From NCBI GenBank assembly GCA_945910005.1, contig OX246741.1, positions 51,238,625 through 51,302,624 of the forward strand: a DNA stretch of 64,000 nt, given 5' to 3'. Within the stretch, counting starts at the first letter, position 1, and each line of letters starts with the position of its first letter. Shown here piece after piece: positions 11,783-24,037 of this stretch. Under the pieces are notes generated by a model that was not told the origin of the DNA, searched no databases, and saw nothing but the letters and a program-made list of their open reading frames with translations. A program made the translations under genes and the position numbers. This DNA comes from Isoperla grammatica. Taxonomy: Eukaryota; Arthropoda; Insecta; Plecoptera; Perlodidae.

Positions 11783-12061
11783 AGTGCAAGCAATTACTCT
11801 AATTCCTGTGTAGATGCACTTTCAGTACTGCTTTCTATTTCCTTGTGGCAAACTTATATACACAATTTCCCTTGGTCAGAAATAATTAATTACAATTACC
11901 TCCCTACGATTGACTAAGATAAAATTTAATGAATGTAAAAATGCAACATACTAAATTTTGTCATCTCGTAATATCAACTATGTTTATTTTTCGCACTTTT
12001 CACGTCCAGTTATTAATTCTTAAATGATTTATAATGTCCATGTGCATACGTATTAATGCCA

Positions 12062-15000
12062 TCACTTCTTATATAACGCTTGAACATCATATGGTGACAA
12101 AGTTGCTTTTTTATGTTTCAAAGTAAATAGTTCAATAATGTTGACTTGAAAACATTTCTGCGCTTTGTAATTCCTTTGAAAAAAATACGCTTTTTTATAA
12201 TCTTGATGCATGATACATTTGTTTAAAGTACGTTTTACAATTCCTTTTCCAATTTTCTTCAATTTTCCACCATCTTCCAAAATCAATTACATTTGTGGTC
12301 TAAGGCCAGTAAACTCCTTGACCACGCTTCCTTCATATTCATCCTCAAGTTTTTCTATCACCTTTTTATTATCTTCACTATGTAAGAAGTGTTCTCGAGG
12401 TAAGTTAGAAGTATCAAAGAAATCAGAGTCTAACAACATATCGCTATAAATATTTACGGTTTCGATCTCATAGCACAAACAATGTGTGTCTGTAAAAAGT
12501 AATTTGAGGCGATCTCCATATTTGTTCTTTGCATAACCGTAGTGAAAATCATACATCACTCGCTTACTTAATTCTAAAACAGTAAATCCAGTGAACATAG
12601 GTCTATTTAATTCAAGACAATACAAGGTTTCTTAGAATAGATTACGACAAGATCGTTAGAGAAAATCTGAAAACTATCAAGCGATTATTTTATTTGTCCT
12701 CTTCTCATTGTTTACCTTTTATTCTTTTCTCTAAACTCTTACCGTAAATACAATTTATTAATAGCTTGAAAAAAGTCTTTCTTAAAGCTTTTTTGAGCCT
12801 CCATACTTTTTTTCTGGTGGTACTGTTAAATCATTGTGATTATTGTGCAACACATAGAGATGTTCTAAATCTACTTCTTAAATATACTCCTTCTCAGCAT
12901 CATCAGATATATAAGTAAAGTCACATTGTTCAATTTCATCCACCTAAAACCGCGTGTGGGTAAACACTTACTCATTGCAACTCCATACAAGTTATTGCAA
13001 TCTAAATACAATATATATTTAGAAGGCTTTTCAACATAATTTTCACTCATATATTTGTTATTCGCTTCTGAAAATCGTTTGGTAATCATGACACATCACT
13101 CCTTATTTCATTTTTCATAAACAAGTACATGTCGGGATCTGTGAATAGCTCCAATTCAACCTTTGTCATCAGCTTTAGACAGCTTTCCCAGTCTAAACCA
13201 GGTGCAGTATACATATGCGCTGCATCAAGACTATAGTTTGCTAGGCATAACATTCGAAAGTGCTCAAATACATCTGCTAGTAGAAGAACATCAGTTTTCA
13301 CATACAGATCTTGATAGTCGCCTAAATTGTCAAACTCAAATGTTTCCCAAACTCTCTGTGCATGTTTGCAGTCCTCGTCACTAACAGTAGCCTATCTCCT
13401 TTCATTGTAGAAAGCCGATGGAGATGGCAAAGATGTTTCAAGCAGTTTAGAGGGTGGATCAATATAATCATATGGAAATACTTCTTTACGTAGTAGAAGT
13501 AGAATCCTTTCATTATCGAATCCTAAAAGATTCTCAACAAGTGTCTCTAAAAAATCACATAGGAATTGAAACGAGTCTATAAATCTCAAACTTTCCAATG
13601 TAAAGGAAATATACTTTTCCATGTTGTAAGAAATACACGTTATCTATCCTCTATCTTGCCAATGTTTTCGATGATCAAATGTCAATCATAGTTACGCAAG
13701 TTATGGAACACCACAGATATGAAGGAAATCTTTTTAAAGTTAATATTACAATGATTATGTGTTGCACCACGAAAACGCCCTGTCACATGATCATAATCCC
13801 GCACACGAACCATGTCTAGAGGCTCTTGACAAAGGTGACAATTTTCTTCGAAAGCTACCTGGTAACAAAACCAATTGCCTAATCTCGCTCAATATTGGTA
13901 GAAGTTTAGATTTTTTAATAAACAACAGGCAGTTTCCTTCTGAATTAACAATAACATACGCATAATCCGAAGGCTCTTGTCGTGTCAGCTTTGAAGTATA
14001 AGATGATTTTTCGCTTTGTACACACACTTATTTTTGTTGAAAAACACAAATGGAACTTTCTGAGTAAAGTGGTGATTTTTGAATTTCATAATATTGTTGT
14101 TATCTTCTTTAGGTATTTTAACTTTTTTGAAGACTACGCTCATTACATACAGTAAGTGTGATGTTTTTATAAAAGATCCTTTGTGTAAAATCTATGAAGA
14201 CATAAATAGCAATAAAAAATTGTACCCTTGTGTTTGGACTTTTATGAGACATTAGTGCGATGTAGTTTCGTTACTATTGCACAGTTTTCTTCTTTGTTAT
14301 TCTAAGAGGAAGAATTTCCAAAAACATTTACTGATATGTTGTTATTCTTCTCAAAAAGATCTATCTTTGAGATTTTTACTGGAAAATCAATTCCGTTCAT
14401 ATTTAACTCGGACTCGAATTCTTTATACTTAATAACTTTATTGCAATTAATATCTTGAAGGTGAAAATGTGCCAAGATCGACCATATAAAACATTTATTA
14501 TCGTAGTTTTGTATTTATTGAGTTGTAGCGTTCGAGGAATAGGTATAAAGCTTGATCCTGATAGAGGTGCATATTTCGCTGTTTTTAATTCCATATATGT
14601 AATATTATCGATGCCCCAATTACTTCCTTAAAGGCCGTGCATGCCTTGTTGATAGTGACGAAAGCTTCATTCAAAACTGCGACTCAAACTCAGATTCTTG
14701 TAATAACGTATGACATCTACTTCGGAAACATGGACTCGTTGAGACTTCCTCCCCCGCTGACTCGCGAGTGTAACGTACAAACATGACGATATACCATTTC
14801 ACTCCTCGATGAATGGAGAGATCTTTAAATAGTTTTCTCTTCACAGCTTCTTGATGTTAAGACAGAAACAACAGTACGCCTCTTCCAATCTCTTGTTTTC
14901 GGAACGTGTAAGTTTTCATCACATCATCCGAAGTCACACGGCCCATGCACCTTCATCTTCTTTATCATTCTCTTCAACATCCATATCATAAACCGCATGT

Positions 15001-15255
15001 TTGTGTTATACACTAAGTTGATCAGTTTCAATATGTTTAAATAAACTTATTTTCTTGCTAAAGTTCTTTCCACACATACCACACTGATACAAAGTCGCGT
15101 GGCCCTTTAGAAAATGTCGTTTTAAACCATCAGCTCTAGCAAACGTTGCTACACACATGTCACATCTCAACCTCTATTTTTCATTATGAATGGTTTTCTC
15201 ATGTCTAATTAAATTGGACTTTTTAACAAAGTTTTCCTATGAAGAAGAAACTATT
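12062..15255 (-). pseudogene. Polinton-type DNA polymerase B remnant with N-terminal C2H2 fingers, left copy
   Basis: This is the mirror of the right-arm remnant, with the same breaks. Recognisable blocks in order on the minus strand are finger-like segments (about 15100-15250), an exonuclease-region block RFIDSFQF (about 13580), KTDVLLLADVFEHFR (13301 onward), motif A LDCNNLYG (about 12990), a motif B NCIYGK block (about 12745) and motif C FTDTHC (about 12480), then EFTGLRPQM. These lie in different frames with stops between them. In motif C the usual second Asp is His, so it would be catalytically dead even apart from the frameshifts. Confidence 0.75.
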
Positions 15256-15362
15256 TTTACTCAATTGGTTATTGTATATGTATTATATTTCCTTTATTAC
15301 TGTGATTTTTATACTATATATTTTTTTTTTGTATTCTAAATGATTTCGTACATCAAACAACG

Positions 15363-15747
15363 GAATAATACTAATTAAATCCATCATCTCACATACTTAA
15401 CAAATCTACTCATGGTTTCAAGATAAATGATGGTAATACAGTTTGCCACACACTGTTAGATGTATTCTACATGGGCGATCTCAAGTTATATGCGTTAAGT
15501 GCAACACCCATGACGAATCTACTAATCTCAATGTTATAATTCAGTAGAGATATGTACGGATTTTGGAATTGATAAAATAAATGTAAGTCACTTCAAGTCA
15601 TCAAAGAAATGATAACAAAATAAGAAGAGTTTGAAGTTGTCGAAGACAACCGAATAGGAGTAATGGACGAAGAATACGTATACAAATATCTAGGATTTGC
15701 GCAGGCTAAACAAATTGATCATAAACTGAGGAAAGTAAATAGTATTT
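15363..15747 (+). mobile_element. Inverted partial copy of LINE reverse transcriptase in left arm
   Basis: This encodes the degenerate reverse-transcriptase block GDLKLYA (where FxDDxKLYA is expected) and later YKYLGFAQAKQIDHK. It mirrors the start of the loop LINE, so the palindrome breakpoint lies inside that LINE. Confidence 0.6.
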
Positions 15748-17236
15748 TTTCCCGCCAAGTTGTCTCTTCATTGTGGCATAAAGGAGCGGCAACATCAATC
15801 CAAATCGTTTCTTGTTTCTTCTTGTCAATAAATATAATATCTGGTCTATTGTGATGTATGGTTTGGTCTGTTATAACTGCCCGGTCGTAATATAATTTGC
15901 AGTCGTTAGTATCTAATACCTTTTTTAAGGATTATATTTGTATACGCAGTGGTTGTGTTTATAAGCGTTTACTGTATGGCTTGTTTTTATATAATATTTA
16001 TTGACAACATGACTCAAGTCCCAAAAGTGCAATATAATATACTTAAACAATAGGTCTAAAACTAAGCTAAATAAACTAATAACTAAACTAGCTTGCTAAC
16101 TGTACTATACTATGTACTAACTATAACTAAACCTGTGATAAAATATAGTGAATATGTACAAGTGTACGAGTGTGAGCGTGTGTGTATGTGTATGCGTGTG
16201 TGTGTGTGTGTGCGTGTGTGTGTATCTAGTCATTTACATTAGATATCGCAAGTTGTATCGCTGATTTGTAATTTTCAACTGTGATCTATATCAATGTGTG
16301 TGTAATTGGCTAGTATATTGTACAAATTTTGTATTCGGTTTAAACAAGAATATTTTACGCATGTCTATACGGCTTCTAGGTACGTAGAATGAAGAGTTTT
16401 TCCTAGTGGATCTCGTGGGTACATGATAATTAATGTGTTCCAACTGGTTGGTATCTGTAAAGTTATTGACAATTTTATAAAGAAATACCAGGTCAGTGAA
16501 CTTGCGCCTATCACTTAACGTCACCAAGTTGTTTTCTTCTCACAGTGATAAATAATTACGCCTGTGGTATGTTACTCCCTTTAAGATATGTATAATTTTT
16601 GCTTCTTGGTTATGCCTATGAAGATAATCTGTTTGACAAAGCATTTTGCACCCAAATACGATATGTTCAATTGTTTCACCGTTCATATTACATTTTCTAC
16701 ATTTATCATCCACTGTGACGTCTTGCATTACGTAATTTTTGTAATTGTTAGTCTTGATTACCTTATCTAGAATAGCGATCATCAATCCCTCCGTTTCGCT
16801 GAAAATGTGGCCGGACGTTAACCATTTGTTCGATGCTACCCTATCGACGTTCTATATAATGTCTGCTATGTAAAGTCTTTTTTTTTATATCCTTACCTCT
16901 TTCGCTGTGTCAGAATTAATTTCTTGAAGCAACTTTAAATTTCCGTCATTTAAATTAAAGGGAGAAAGCGACTAGTCTGCCGACACTATAGCTCTGTGAA
17001 GTTGTGAAGTGGGCATTTTGTATAAAAGTACTTTATTAGAATTTCAATTTGTTTATAAATTGTTTAAATCAATCAAGCCTCTTCCCCCTTTTTCTCTTGG
17101 TAGAGTTTCTCTATTTATTGCTGACATCCGAATGAATATGTAATAATCGGTATAGTATAATTGTTAATTGCTTTAATCTTGCTCTTAGCATACAGTTGCG
17201 TTTTTAAAATTGATCATATTCGTTTCTTGTTTGTAG
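15748..17236. other. Unique loop between the palindrome arms
   Basis: About 1.49 kb has no inverted counterpart. It consists of the 3' part of a minus-strand LINE with a second LINE tail nested in it. The asymmetry shows the palindrome is not a simple read-back artefact of one arm. Confidence 0.7.
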
Positions 17237-17620
17237 AAATACTATTTACTTTCCTCAGTTTATGATCAATTTGTTTAGCCTGCGCAAATCCTAGATATTT
17301 GTATACGTATTCTTCGTCCATTACTCCTATTCGGTTGTCTTCGACAACTTCAAACTCTTCTTATTTTGTTATCATTTCTTTGATGACTTGAAGTGACTTA
17401 CATTTATTTTATCAATTCCAAAATCCGTACATATCTCTACTGAATTATAACATTGAGATTAGTAGATTCGTCATGGGTGTTGCACTTAACGCATATAACT
17501 TGAGATCGCCCATGTAGAATACATCTAACAGTGTGTGGCAAACTGTATTACCATCATTTATCTTGAAACCATGAGTAGATTTGTTAAGTATGTGAGATGA
17601 TGGATTTAATTAGTATTATT
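15753..17620 (-). mobile_element. Degenerate LINE with restriction-like endonuclease domain
   Basis: Read on the minus strand, there is a reverse-transcriptase block GDLKLYA (about 17500), FSRDM/DFGIDK (about 17430) and YKYLGFAQAKQIDHK (about 17290). Next comes a zinc-knuckle-like CRKCN...ETIEHIVFGC (16540-16785), and finally an endonuclease-like HNRPDIIFIDK...IDVAAP (about 15780-15870). This order, RT, then CCHC, then RPD...D, is that of R2/R4/NeSL-type LINEs. Stops and frameshifts make it a fossil. Confidence 0.65.
15950..16527 (-). mobile_element. Nested LINE 3' end (Jockey/CR1-like C terminus)
   Basis: The ORF 16291-16527 reads RRKFTDLVFLYKIVNN then VPTRSTRKNSSFY. That is the C-terminal signature of many apurinic-endonuclease LINE proteins, followed on the minus strand by a noncoding tail with a (TG)n tract at about 16160-16225. 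It interrupts the RLE-type LINE between the knuckle and the endonuclease. Confidence 0.55.
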
Positions 17621-17727
17621 CCGTTGTTTGATGTACGAAATCATTTAGAATACAAAAAAAAAATATATAGTATAAAAATCACAGTAATAAAGGAAATATA
17701 ATACATATACAATAACCAATTGAGTAA

Positions 17728-20700
17728 AAATAGTTTCTTCTTCATAGGAAAACTTTGTTAAAAAGTCCAATTTAATTAGACATGAGAAAACCATTCATAA
17801 TGAAAAATAGAGGTTGAGATGTGACATGTGTGTAGCAACGTTTGCTAGAGCTGATGGTTTAAAACGACATTTTCTAAAGGGCCACGCGACTTTGTATCAG
17901 TGTGGTATGTGTGAAAGAACTTTAGCAAGAAAATAAGTTTATTTAAACATATTGAAACTGATCAACTTAGTGTATAACACAAACATGCGGTTTATGATAT
18001 GGATGTTGAAGAGAATGATAAAGAAGATGAAGGTGCATGGGCCGTGTGACTTCGGATGATGTGATGAAAACTTACACGTTCCGAAAACAAGAGATTGGAA
18101 GAGGCGTACTGTTGTTTCTGTCTTAACATCAAGAAGCTGTGAAGAGAAAACTATTTAAAGATCTCTCCATTCATCGAGGAGTGAAATGGTATATCGTCAT
18201 GTTTGTACGTTACACTCGCGAGTCAGCGGGGGAGGAAGTCTCAACGAGTCCATGTTTCCGAAGTAGATGTCATACGTTATTACAAGAATCTGAGTTTGAG
18301 TCGCAGTTTTGAATGAAGCTTTCGTCACTATCAACAAGGCATGCACGGCCTTTAAGGAAGTAATTGGGGCATCGATAATATTACATATATGGAATTAAAA
18401 ACAGCGAAATATGCACCTCTATCAGGATCAAGCTTTATACCTATTCCTCGAACGCTACAACTCAATAAATACAAAACTACGATAATAAATGTTTTATATG
18501 GTCGATCTTGGCACATTTTCACCTTCAAGATATTAATTGCAATAAAGTTATTAAGTATAAAGAATTCGAGTCCGAGTTAAATATGAACGGAATTGATTTT
18601 CCAGTAAAAATCTCAAAGATAGATCTTTTTGAGAAGAATAACAACATATCAGTAAATGTTTTTGGAAATTCTTCCTCTTAGAATAACAAAGAAGAAAACT
18701 GTGCAATAGTAACGAAACTACATCGCACTAATGTCTCATAAAAGTCCAAACACAAGGGTACAATTTTTTATTGCTATTTATGTCTTCATAGATTTTACAC
18801 AAAGGATCTTTTATAAAAACATCACACTTACTGTATGTAATGAGCGTAGTCTTCAAAAAAGTTAAAATACCTAAAGAAGATAACAACAATATTATGAAAT
18901 TCAAAAATCACCACTTTACTCAGAAAGTTCCATTTGTGTTTTTCAACAAAAATAAGTGTGTGTACAAAGCGAAAAATCATCTTATACTTCAAAGCTGACA
19001 CGACAAGAGCCTTCGGATTATGCGTATGTTATTGTTAATTCAGAAGGAAACTACCTGTTGTTTATTAAAAAATCTAAACTTCTACCAATATTGAGCGAGA
19101 TTAGGCAATTGGTTTTGTTACCAGGTAGCTTTCGAAGAAAATTGTCACCTTTGTCAAGAGCCTCTAGACATGGTTCGTGTGCGGGATTATGATCATGTGA
19201 CAGGGCGTTTTCGTGGTGCAACACATAATCATTGTAATATTAACTTTAAAAAGATTTCCTTCATATCTGTGGTGTTCCATAACTTGCGTAACTATGATTG
19301 ACATTTGATCATCGAAAACATTGGCAAGATAGAGGATAGATAACGTGTATTTCTTACAACATGGAAAAGTATATTTCCTTTACATTGGAAAGTTTGAGAT
19401 TTATAGACTCGTTTCAATTCCTATGTGATTTTTTAGAGACACTTGTTGAGAATCTTTTAGGATTCGATAATGAAAGGATTCTACTTCTACTACGTAAAGA
19501 AGTATTTCCATATGATTATATTGATCCACCCTCTAAACTGCTTGAAACATCTTTGCCATCTCCATCGGCTTTCTACAATGAAAGGAGATAGGCTACTGTT
19601 AGTGACGAGGACTGCAAACATGCACAGAGAGTTTGGGAAACATTTGAGTTTGACAATTTAGGCGACTATCAAGATCTGTATGTGAAAACTGATGTTCTTC
19701 TACTAGCAGATGTATTTGAGCACTTTCGAATGTTATGCCTAGCAAACTATAGTCTTGATGCAGCGCATATGTATACTGCACCTGGTTTAGACTGGGAAAG
19801 CTGTCTAAAGCTGATGACAAAGGTTGAATTGGAGCTATTCACAGATCCCGACATGTACTTGTTTATGAAAAATGAAATAAGGAGTGATGTGTCATGATTA
19901 CCAAACGATTTTCAGAAGCGAATAACAAATATATGAGTGAAAATTATGTTGAAAAGCCTTCTAAATATATATTGTATTTAGATTGCAATAACTTGTATGG
20001 AGTTGCAATGAGTAAGTGTTTACCCACACGCGGTTTTAGGTGGATGAAATTGAACAATGTGACTTTACTTATATATCTGATGATGCTGAGAAGGAGTATA
20101 TTTAAGAAGTAGATTTAGAACATCTCTATGTGTTGCACAATAATCACAATGATTTAACAGTACCACCAGAAAAAAAGTATGGAGGCTCAAAAAAGCTTTA
20201 AGAAAGACTTTTTTCAAGCTATTAATAAATTGTATTTACGGTAAGAGTTTAGAGAAAAGAATAAAAGGTAAACAATGAGAAGAGGACAAATAAAATAATC
20301 GCTTGATAGTTTTCAGATTTTCTCTAACGATCTTGTCGTAATCTATTCTAAGAAACCTTGTATTGTCTTGAATTAAATAGACCTATGTTCACTGGATTTA
20401 CTGTTTTAGAATTAAGTAAGCGAGTGATGTATGATTTTCACTACGGTTATGCAAAGAACAAATATGGAGATCGCCTCAAATTACTTTTTACAGACACACA
20501 TTGTTTGTGCTATGAGATCGAAACCGTAAATATTTATAGCGATATGTTGTTAGACTCTGATTTCTTTGATACTTCTAACTTACCTCGAGAACACTTCTTA
20601 CATAGTGAAGATAATAAAAAGGTGATAGAAAAACTTGAGGATGAATATGAAGGAAGCGTGGTCAAGGAGTTTACTGGCCTTAGACCACAAATGTAATTGA

Positions 20701-20921
20701 TTTTGGAAGATGGTGGAAAATTGAAGAAAATTGGAAAAGGAATTGTAAAACGTACTTTAAACAAATGTATCATGCATCAAGATTATAAAAAAGCGTATTT
20801 TTTTCAAAGGAATTACAAAGCGCAGAAATGTTTTCAAGTCAACATTATTGAACTATTTACTTTGAAACATAAAAAAGCAACTTTGTCACCATATGATGTT
20901 CAAGCGTTATATAAGAAGTGA
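17728..20921 (+). pseudogene. Polinton-type DNA polymerase B remnant with N-terminal C2H2 fingers, right copy
   Basis: Family B protein-primed polymerases copy Polinton and adintovirus-like genomes. Visible blocks: KKSNLIRHEKTIH (about 17785), CDMCVATFARADGLKRHF and CGMCERTLARK (17820-17940), RFIDSFQF (19400), KTDVLLLADVFEHFR (19685), LDCNNLYGVAMS (motif A, about 19980), NCIYGK (motif B, about 20230), [19 protein letters not shown] and FTDTHC (motif C, about 20490), EFTGLRPQM (20670). The blocks lie in shifted frames with stops between them. The motif C DTD is DTH. Both arms share every break I checked, so the decay predates the inverted duplication or the arms are homogenised. The expected N-terminal exonuclease part between 18100 and 19350 is poorly preserved. 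Confidence 0.8.
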
Positions 20922-21122
20922 TGGCATTAATACGTATGCACATGGACATTATAAATCATTTAAGAATTAATAACTGGACGTGAAAAGTGCGAAAAATAAA
21001 CATAGTTGATATTACGAGATGACAAAATTTAGTATGTTGCATTTTTACATTCATTAAATTTTATCTTAGTCAATCGTAGGGAGGTAATTGTAATTAATTA
21101 TTTCTGACCAAGGGAAATTGTG

Positions 21123-21130
21123 TATATAAG
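21123..21130 (+). promoter_or_regulatory. TATA box of 158-aa ORF, right arm
   Basis: TATATAAG lies 71 bases before the ATG of the 158-aa ORF and is mirrored in the left arm at about 11853-11860. Confidence 0.55.
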
Positions 21131-21200
21131 TTTGCCACAAGGAAATAGAAAGCAGTACTGAAAGTGCATCTACACAGGAATTAGAGTAATTGCTTGCACT

Positions 21201-21677
21201 ATGTGTTTCGGTAAAGTTGTAGAAATAAGAGAAGGGGGTGTACTTCCTCATGTTGATTTCTTTGACAATGGATTAGCGTTAGAAGAATTGGATCCAGGTC
21301 CAGACATGGATTTAGCAGTCATTGAAGTGGACGTGGACACAATGAGGCGTTTACGTTTTCCAGAATTTCTAAACATGTATTCGGACGAAATGTACTACTT
21401 TGCGTTTTACGATAGTAACTGCGTTTTGATGAAATACATAGAGTACGACATTGCTATCAATCTTTGCGAAGAATGTGGACCTGAACTTCGAGATGAAAAA
21501 TGTCTATCTTATATGTATTGTGTGACAAGTATACGAAGTTTGGACGAGATTGAAATCATCGAATTTTTGATGAATGAGAATCATTGGTGTTTCAACTGCA
21601 AGGAAGCACTTTGGAAAATACAGGACTCAAACGAGTGTTGTCATGTGAATGATTTCGATTCTTGTAATTTTGAGTAG
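21201..21677 (+). CDS. Unknown 158-aa acidic cysteine-rich protein, right copy
   Basis: This is an intact ORF immediately downstream of the polymerase remnant, in the same direction. It is acidic, with CxxC pairs CEEC and CFNC and a Cys-containing tail (ECCHVNDFDSC), suggesting zinc binding or disulfides. A TATA box lies 71 bases upstream and AATAAA at 21689-21694 follows the stop by 11 bases, so it is built as a self-contained transcription unit. It has no recognisable Polinton counterpart such as capsid, protease or ATPase. The function is unknown. Confidence 0.55.
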   Translation: MCFGKVVEIREGGVLPHVDFFDNGLALEELDPGPDMDLAVIEVDVDTMRRLRFPEFLNMYSDEMYYFAFYDSNCVLMKYIEYDIAINLCEECGPELRDEKCLSYMYCVTSIRSLDEIEIIEFLMNENHWCFNCKEALWKIQDSNECCHVNDFDSCNFE

Positions 21678-21688
21678 TATCTATCTTA

Positions 21689-21694
21689 AATAAA
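21689..21694 (+). terminator. Poly(A) signal of 158-aa ORF, right arm
   Basis: AATAAA lies 11 bases after the TAG stop. The mirror is at about 11289-11294. Confidence 0.65.
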
Positions 21695-21879
21695 GTAGTA
21701 GTAGAACACAATGTAATAGTAGTAGTAAAGAAAAGTATAAATATTGAGTTGAAAAAATTGATGTATGATTTATTAAAATAAACAAAATATATTTGGATAT
21801 TTTGTTATCATTAACCTCTCTTATTGCTACGAGTTTGGAATGCGTATGTATGACACATTTGCAAGTCTCGACAGGTTTG

Positions 21880-22055
21880 CGTGACGTCACGCTAAACAAG
21901 TGTGGGCGGGGCTTTCTTTGTGTCAACCAATCAGGTAACAGTTTCGCTGCATTACCGCTAGCCGCAGTCAGCACCGGAGCGGAGCGGAAGAGCCTACTCA
22001 TTCAAGTTCGAGAGTTCTAGGGAGCAAGTTCTGTTTGTCGGTGTGAGCTATAACC
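21880..22055 (+). promoter_or_regulatory. Promoter of 284-aa ORF, right arm
   Basis: The palindromic CRE TGACGTCA (21882-21889), GC box GGGCGGGGC (21904-21912) and CCAAT (21927-21931) are spaced as in a compact viral or housekeeping promoter. The leader leads to ATG at 22056 with A at -3. Confidence 0.65.
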
Positions 22056-22910
22056 ATGTTTTGGAAACCTACACATGTTGCCACCGAGGGGGAATCTCAA
22101 CTCAGCAACAGTAGCAGACCGAAACCATACTCGAGGCCTCCTCCTGCAGATGTCAAGCAGACCAGCAATCTTCACCGGGCCAGCACAAACAAGATGGAAT
22201 CTCAGCATGGATACTTCACCGAGAAGAATGTGTTCAACGCAGTGAGTGAAATTAAAAAGAAACCTAACATTGTCCTGAGAAAAAGCTTATTTGAACTTAA
22301 TGATTCTAAAACAAAATTTATTGTTGTTGGTTTACACAAAGATGCATTCTTTCAACCTTTTGTGGAGATCAGAGGTTTGAAGAGACAAAGTGTTAAGTTC
22401 CACACTGAAGCATGGAAAGAGTTTGCACGTGAAATCGAACTTCTTTCATCGTACGTGTTCAGTTTAACAGAGGATGAAGTAGTGAATATACCAGACAAAT
22501 ATTTGTGTACCAATGTGTTGTTTGTTAAGATGTACATGGGAAATGTAGTTATAGGCTTGAGATCGTTATGTGATGATCAACAAGGTATTTACCTGAGTGA
22601 AATTTCATGCATAAATTTAATAAAATATTCAACAGTTATAACATCTATTCTGAAAGACCATGAATGTGGATACCGTCAACTTTATGCATGGTACTGTGAC
22701 TTTGTGGTAGATGTCAACAATAAATATGGTGCATACATACGCGACTTTGAAGAGAAAGAAGGAGTGATGCCCATTTCAATTCAACAATTTGTGCGAAAAC
22801 ATATGCATAAGATGAACTGTGAAAACGAATGTGTATCGTTGGATTTCGAATATATACTTTATGAACTTGGTGCATCCAACATTGTAGATGATCTTGGAAA
22901 TATTCAATAG
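22056..22910 (+). CDS. Unknown 284-aa Polinton-associated protein, right copy
   Basis: This is an intact ORF. The N-terminal 46 residues are Pro/Ser/Arg-rich. The rest is a compact soluble protein with no signal peptide or transmembrane helix. The FVEIRGLKRQSVKF segment followed by a Trp-containing helix is the only hint of a PC4-like nucleic-acid-binding fold, and I hold that loosely. A second start at residue 47 (MESQHGY) would give a version without the disordered tail. It is the outermost protein gene of the arm, transcribed toward the element end. AATAAA follows at 22941-22946. Its preservation in both arms suggests function or very recent duplication. Confidence 0.6.
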   Translation: MFWKPTHVATEGESQLSNSSRPKPYSRPPPADVKQTSNLHRASTNKMESQHGYFTEKNVFNAVSEIKKKPNIVLRKSLFELNDSKTKFIVVGLHKDAFFQPFVEIRGLKRQSVKFHTEAWKEFAREIELLSSYVFSLTEDEVVNIPDKYLCTNVLFVKMYMGNVVIGLRSLCDDQQGIYLSEISCINLIKYSTVITSILKDHECGYRQLYAWYCDFVVDVNNKYGAYIRDFEEKEGVMPISIQQFVRKHMHKMNCENECVSLDFEYILYELGASNIVDDLGNIQ

Positions 22911-22940
22911 CCTACATGTAAAAGTTTATAAACTTATTGC

Positions 22941-22946
22941 AATAAA
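22941..22946 (+). terminator. Poly(A) signal of 284-aa ORF, right arm
   Basis: AATAAA lies 30 bases after the TAG stop. Confidence 0.7.
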
Positions 22947-23944
22947 TGTAAGAATTGGGTAAACTTAATATTTGCATTTGTTTTTTCAACCTAATGTTTT
23001 CTGAATTTCCCTTACTCTATATTATTGGAATAGATAGTAGTGTATTGTACTTTGAACTTGCAGGATATAACTTGCAAATATTTTCTTCTCGCGTCTAGTA
23101 GGAGAAAATATCGAATTAAATAAATCATTTGGGAAATTAAAATAGTTTTGTAATGAGGTGGTTGTCGTGAAAGGGCATATATTTTAATTCGTTCATCAGC
23201 TTTCTTGACTATTGACTAATAATATACCTAGTCTATTAATAGATAAAAGTGAAAGTATTATACATAAACTTCGAGCTGTAACGTGTAAGGCGCGTGGGAT
23301 GGGCTGGCTAGGTAGCAAATCTTCGTTATTTACATTCTCTATATTTACAGGAGTAAAGTCAAAATCACTCTATAATACATCCAATACTTGGGAATCAGTG
23401 GCTGGCACAAAGCTTGGTAAGATCGTTTCCAAAATTTCATCCATCTTAAATGTATCAAATATAATTACTAGTTTTAACACAACCAAAAGTTTATTCCTCA
23501 AGCATTATAATGTCATCATCATCGTCTGCGGCAGAGGTTCTCTCTATAGCTACTAGAGCGCACTGCTGTATATAAAATGGTGGCTGTAGTTCTCTTATTA
23601 GCTACTAGGGCGCGCCAGTGTACAAGACTGCCGAGTTACAATTGCCCCTTGTATCAATGCAGAAAGTGTAATGAAGCTTGTTGAGACTTGGTCACATGAA
23701 TTTAGCAAACCTTGCAAATCACACGTAGCAACGGTCATTCGCCTGAGAACACTGACATTTGCACGTGTTGGACTTTGATCGACCACTTAACAAAAACAAT
23801 TAATTAATAGCCGAGCTCATCAAGCTATTAAGCTCTGCATAGAAAGTTGGACTTTGAACGAACAATTAACACAAGCTATTAACTAATAGCCGAGCTCAGC
23901 AAGCTATTAAGTTATATACACATTTTAACACGTACTCAGTAACT

Positions 23945-24037
23945 TGTCTCGGTAGCCGAATGGTTAGCGTGTCTGCTTATGGAACTGAAGGTCCGGTCTG
24001 GCTATGGTTCGAATCCACTCGTCGCCAAAGTTTTTTT
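23945..24037 (+). ncRNA. tRNA-like Pol III transcription unit, right arm
   Basis: A-box TAGCCGAATGG (23953-23963), B-box GGTTCGAATCC (24006-24016) and a T7 stop (24031-24037) are present. Spacing is tRNA-like, but the 5' and 3' ends do not pair into an acceptor stem. It mirrors 8921-9013, so each arm has one, near the terminus and pointing outward. Confidence 0.55.

Larger units (their letters stand above)
8559..15747. repeat. Left palindrome arm
   Basis: This is an inverted copy of 17237-24403. Shared ORFs have identical lengths, and I saw very few differences: a C/Y change in the ORF at 13791-14027 against 18956-19192, different poly-G lengths near 8710-8730, and about 20-25 extra bases near 9110-9145. 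The arm ends inside LINE sequence at GTAAATAGTATTT. Confidence 0.85.
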
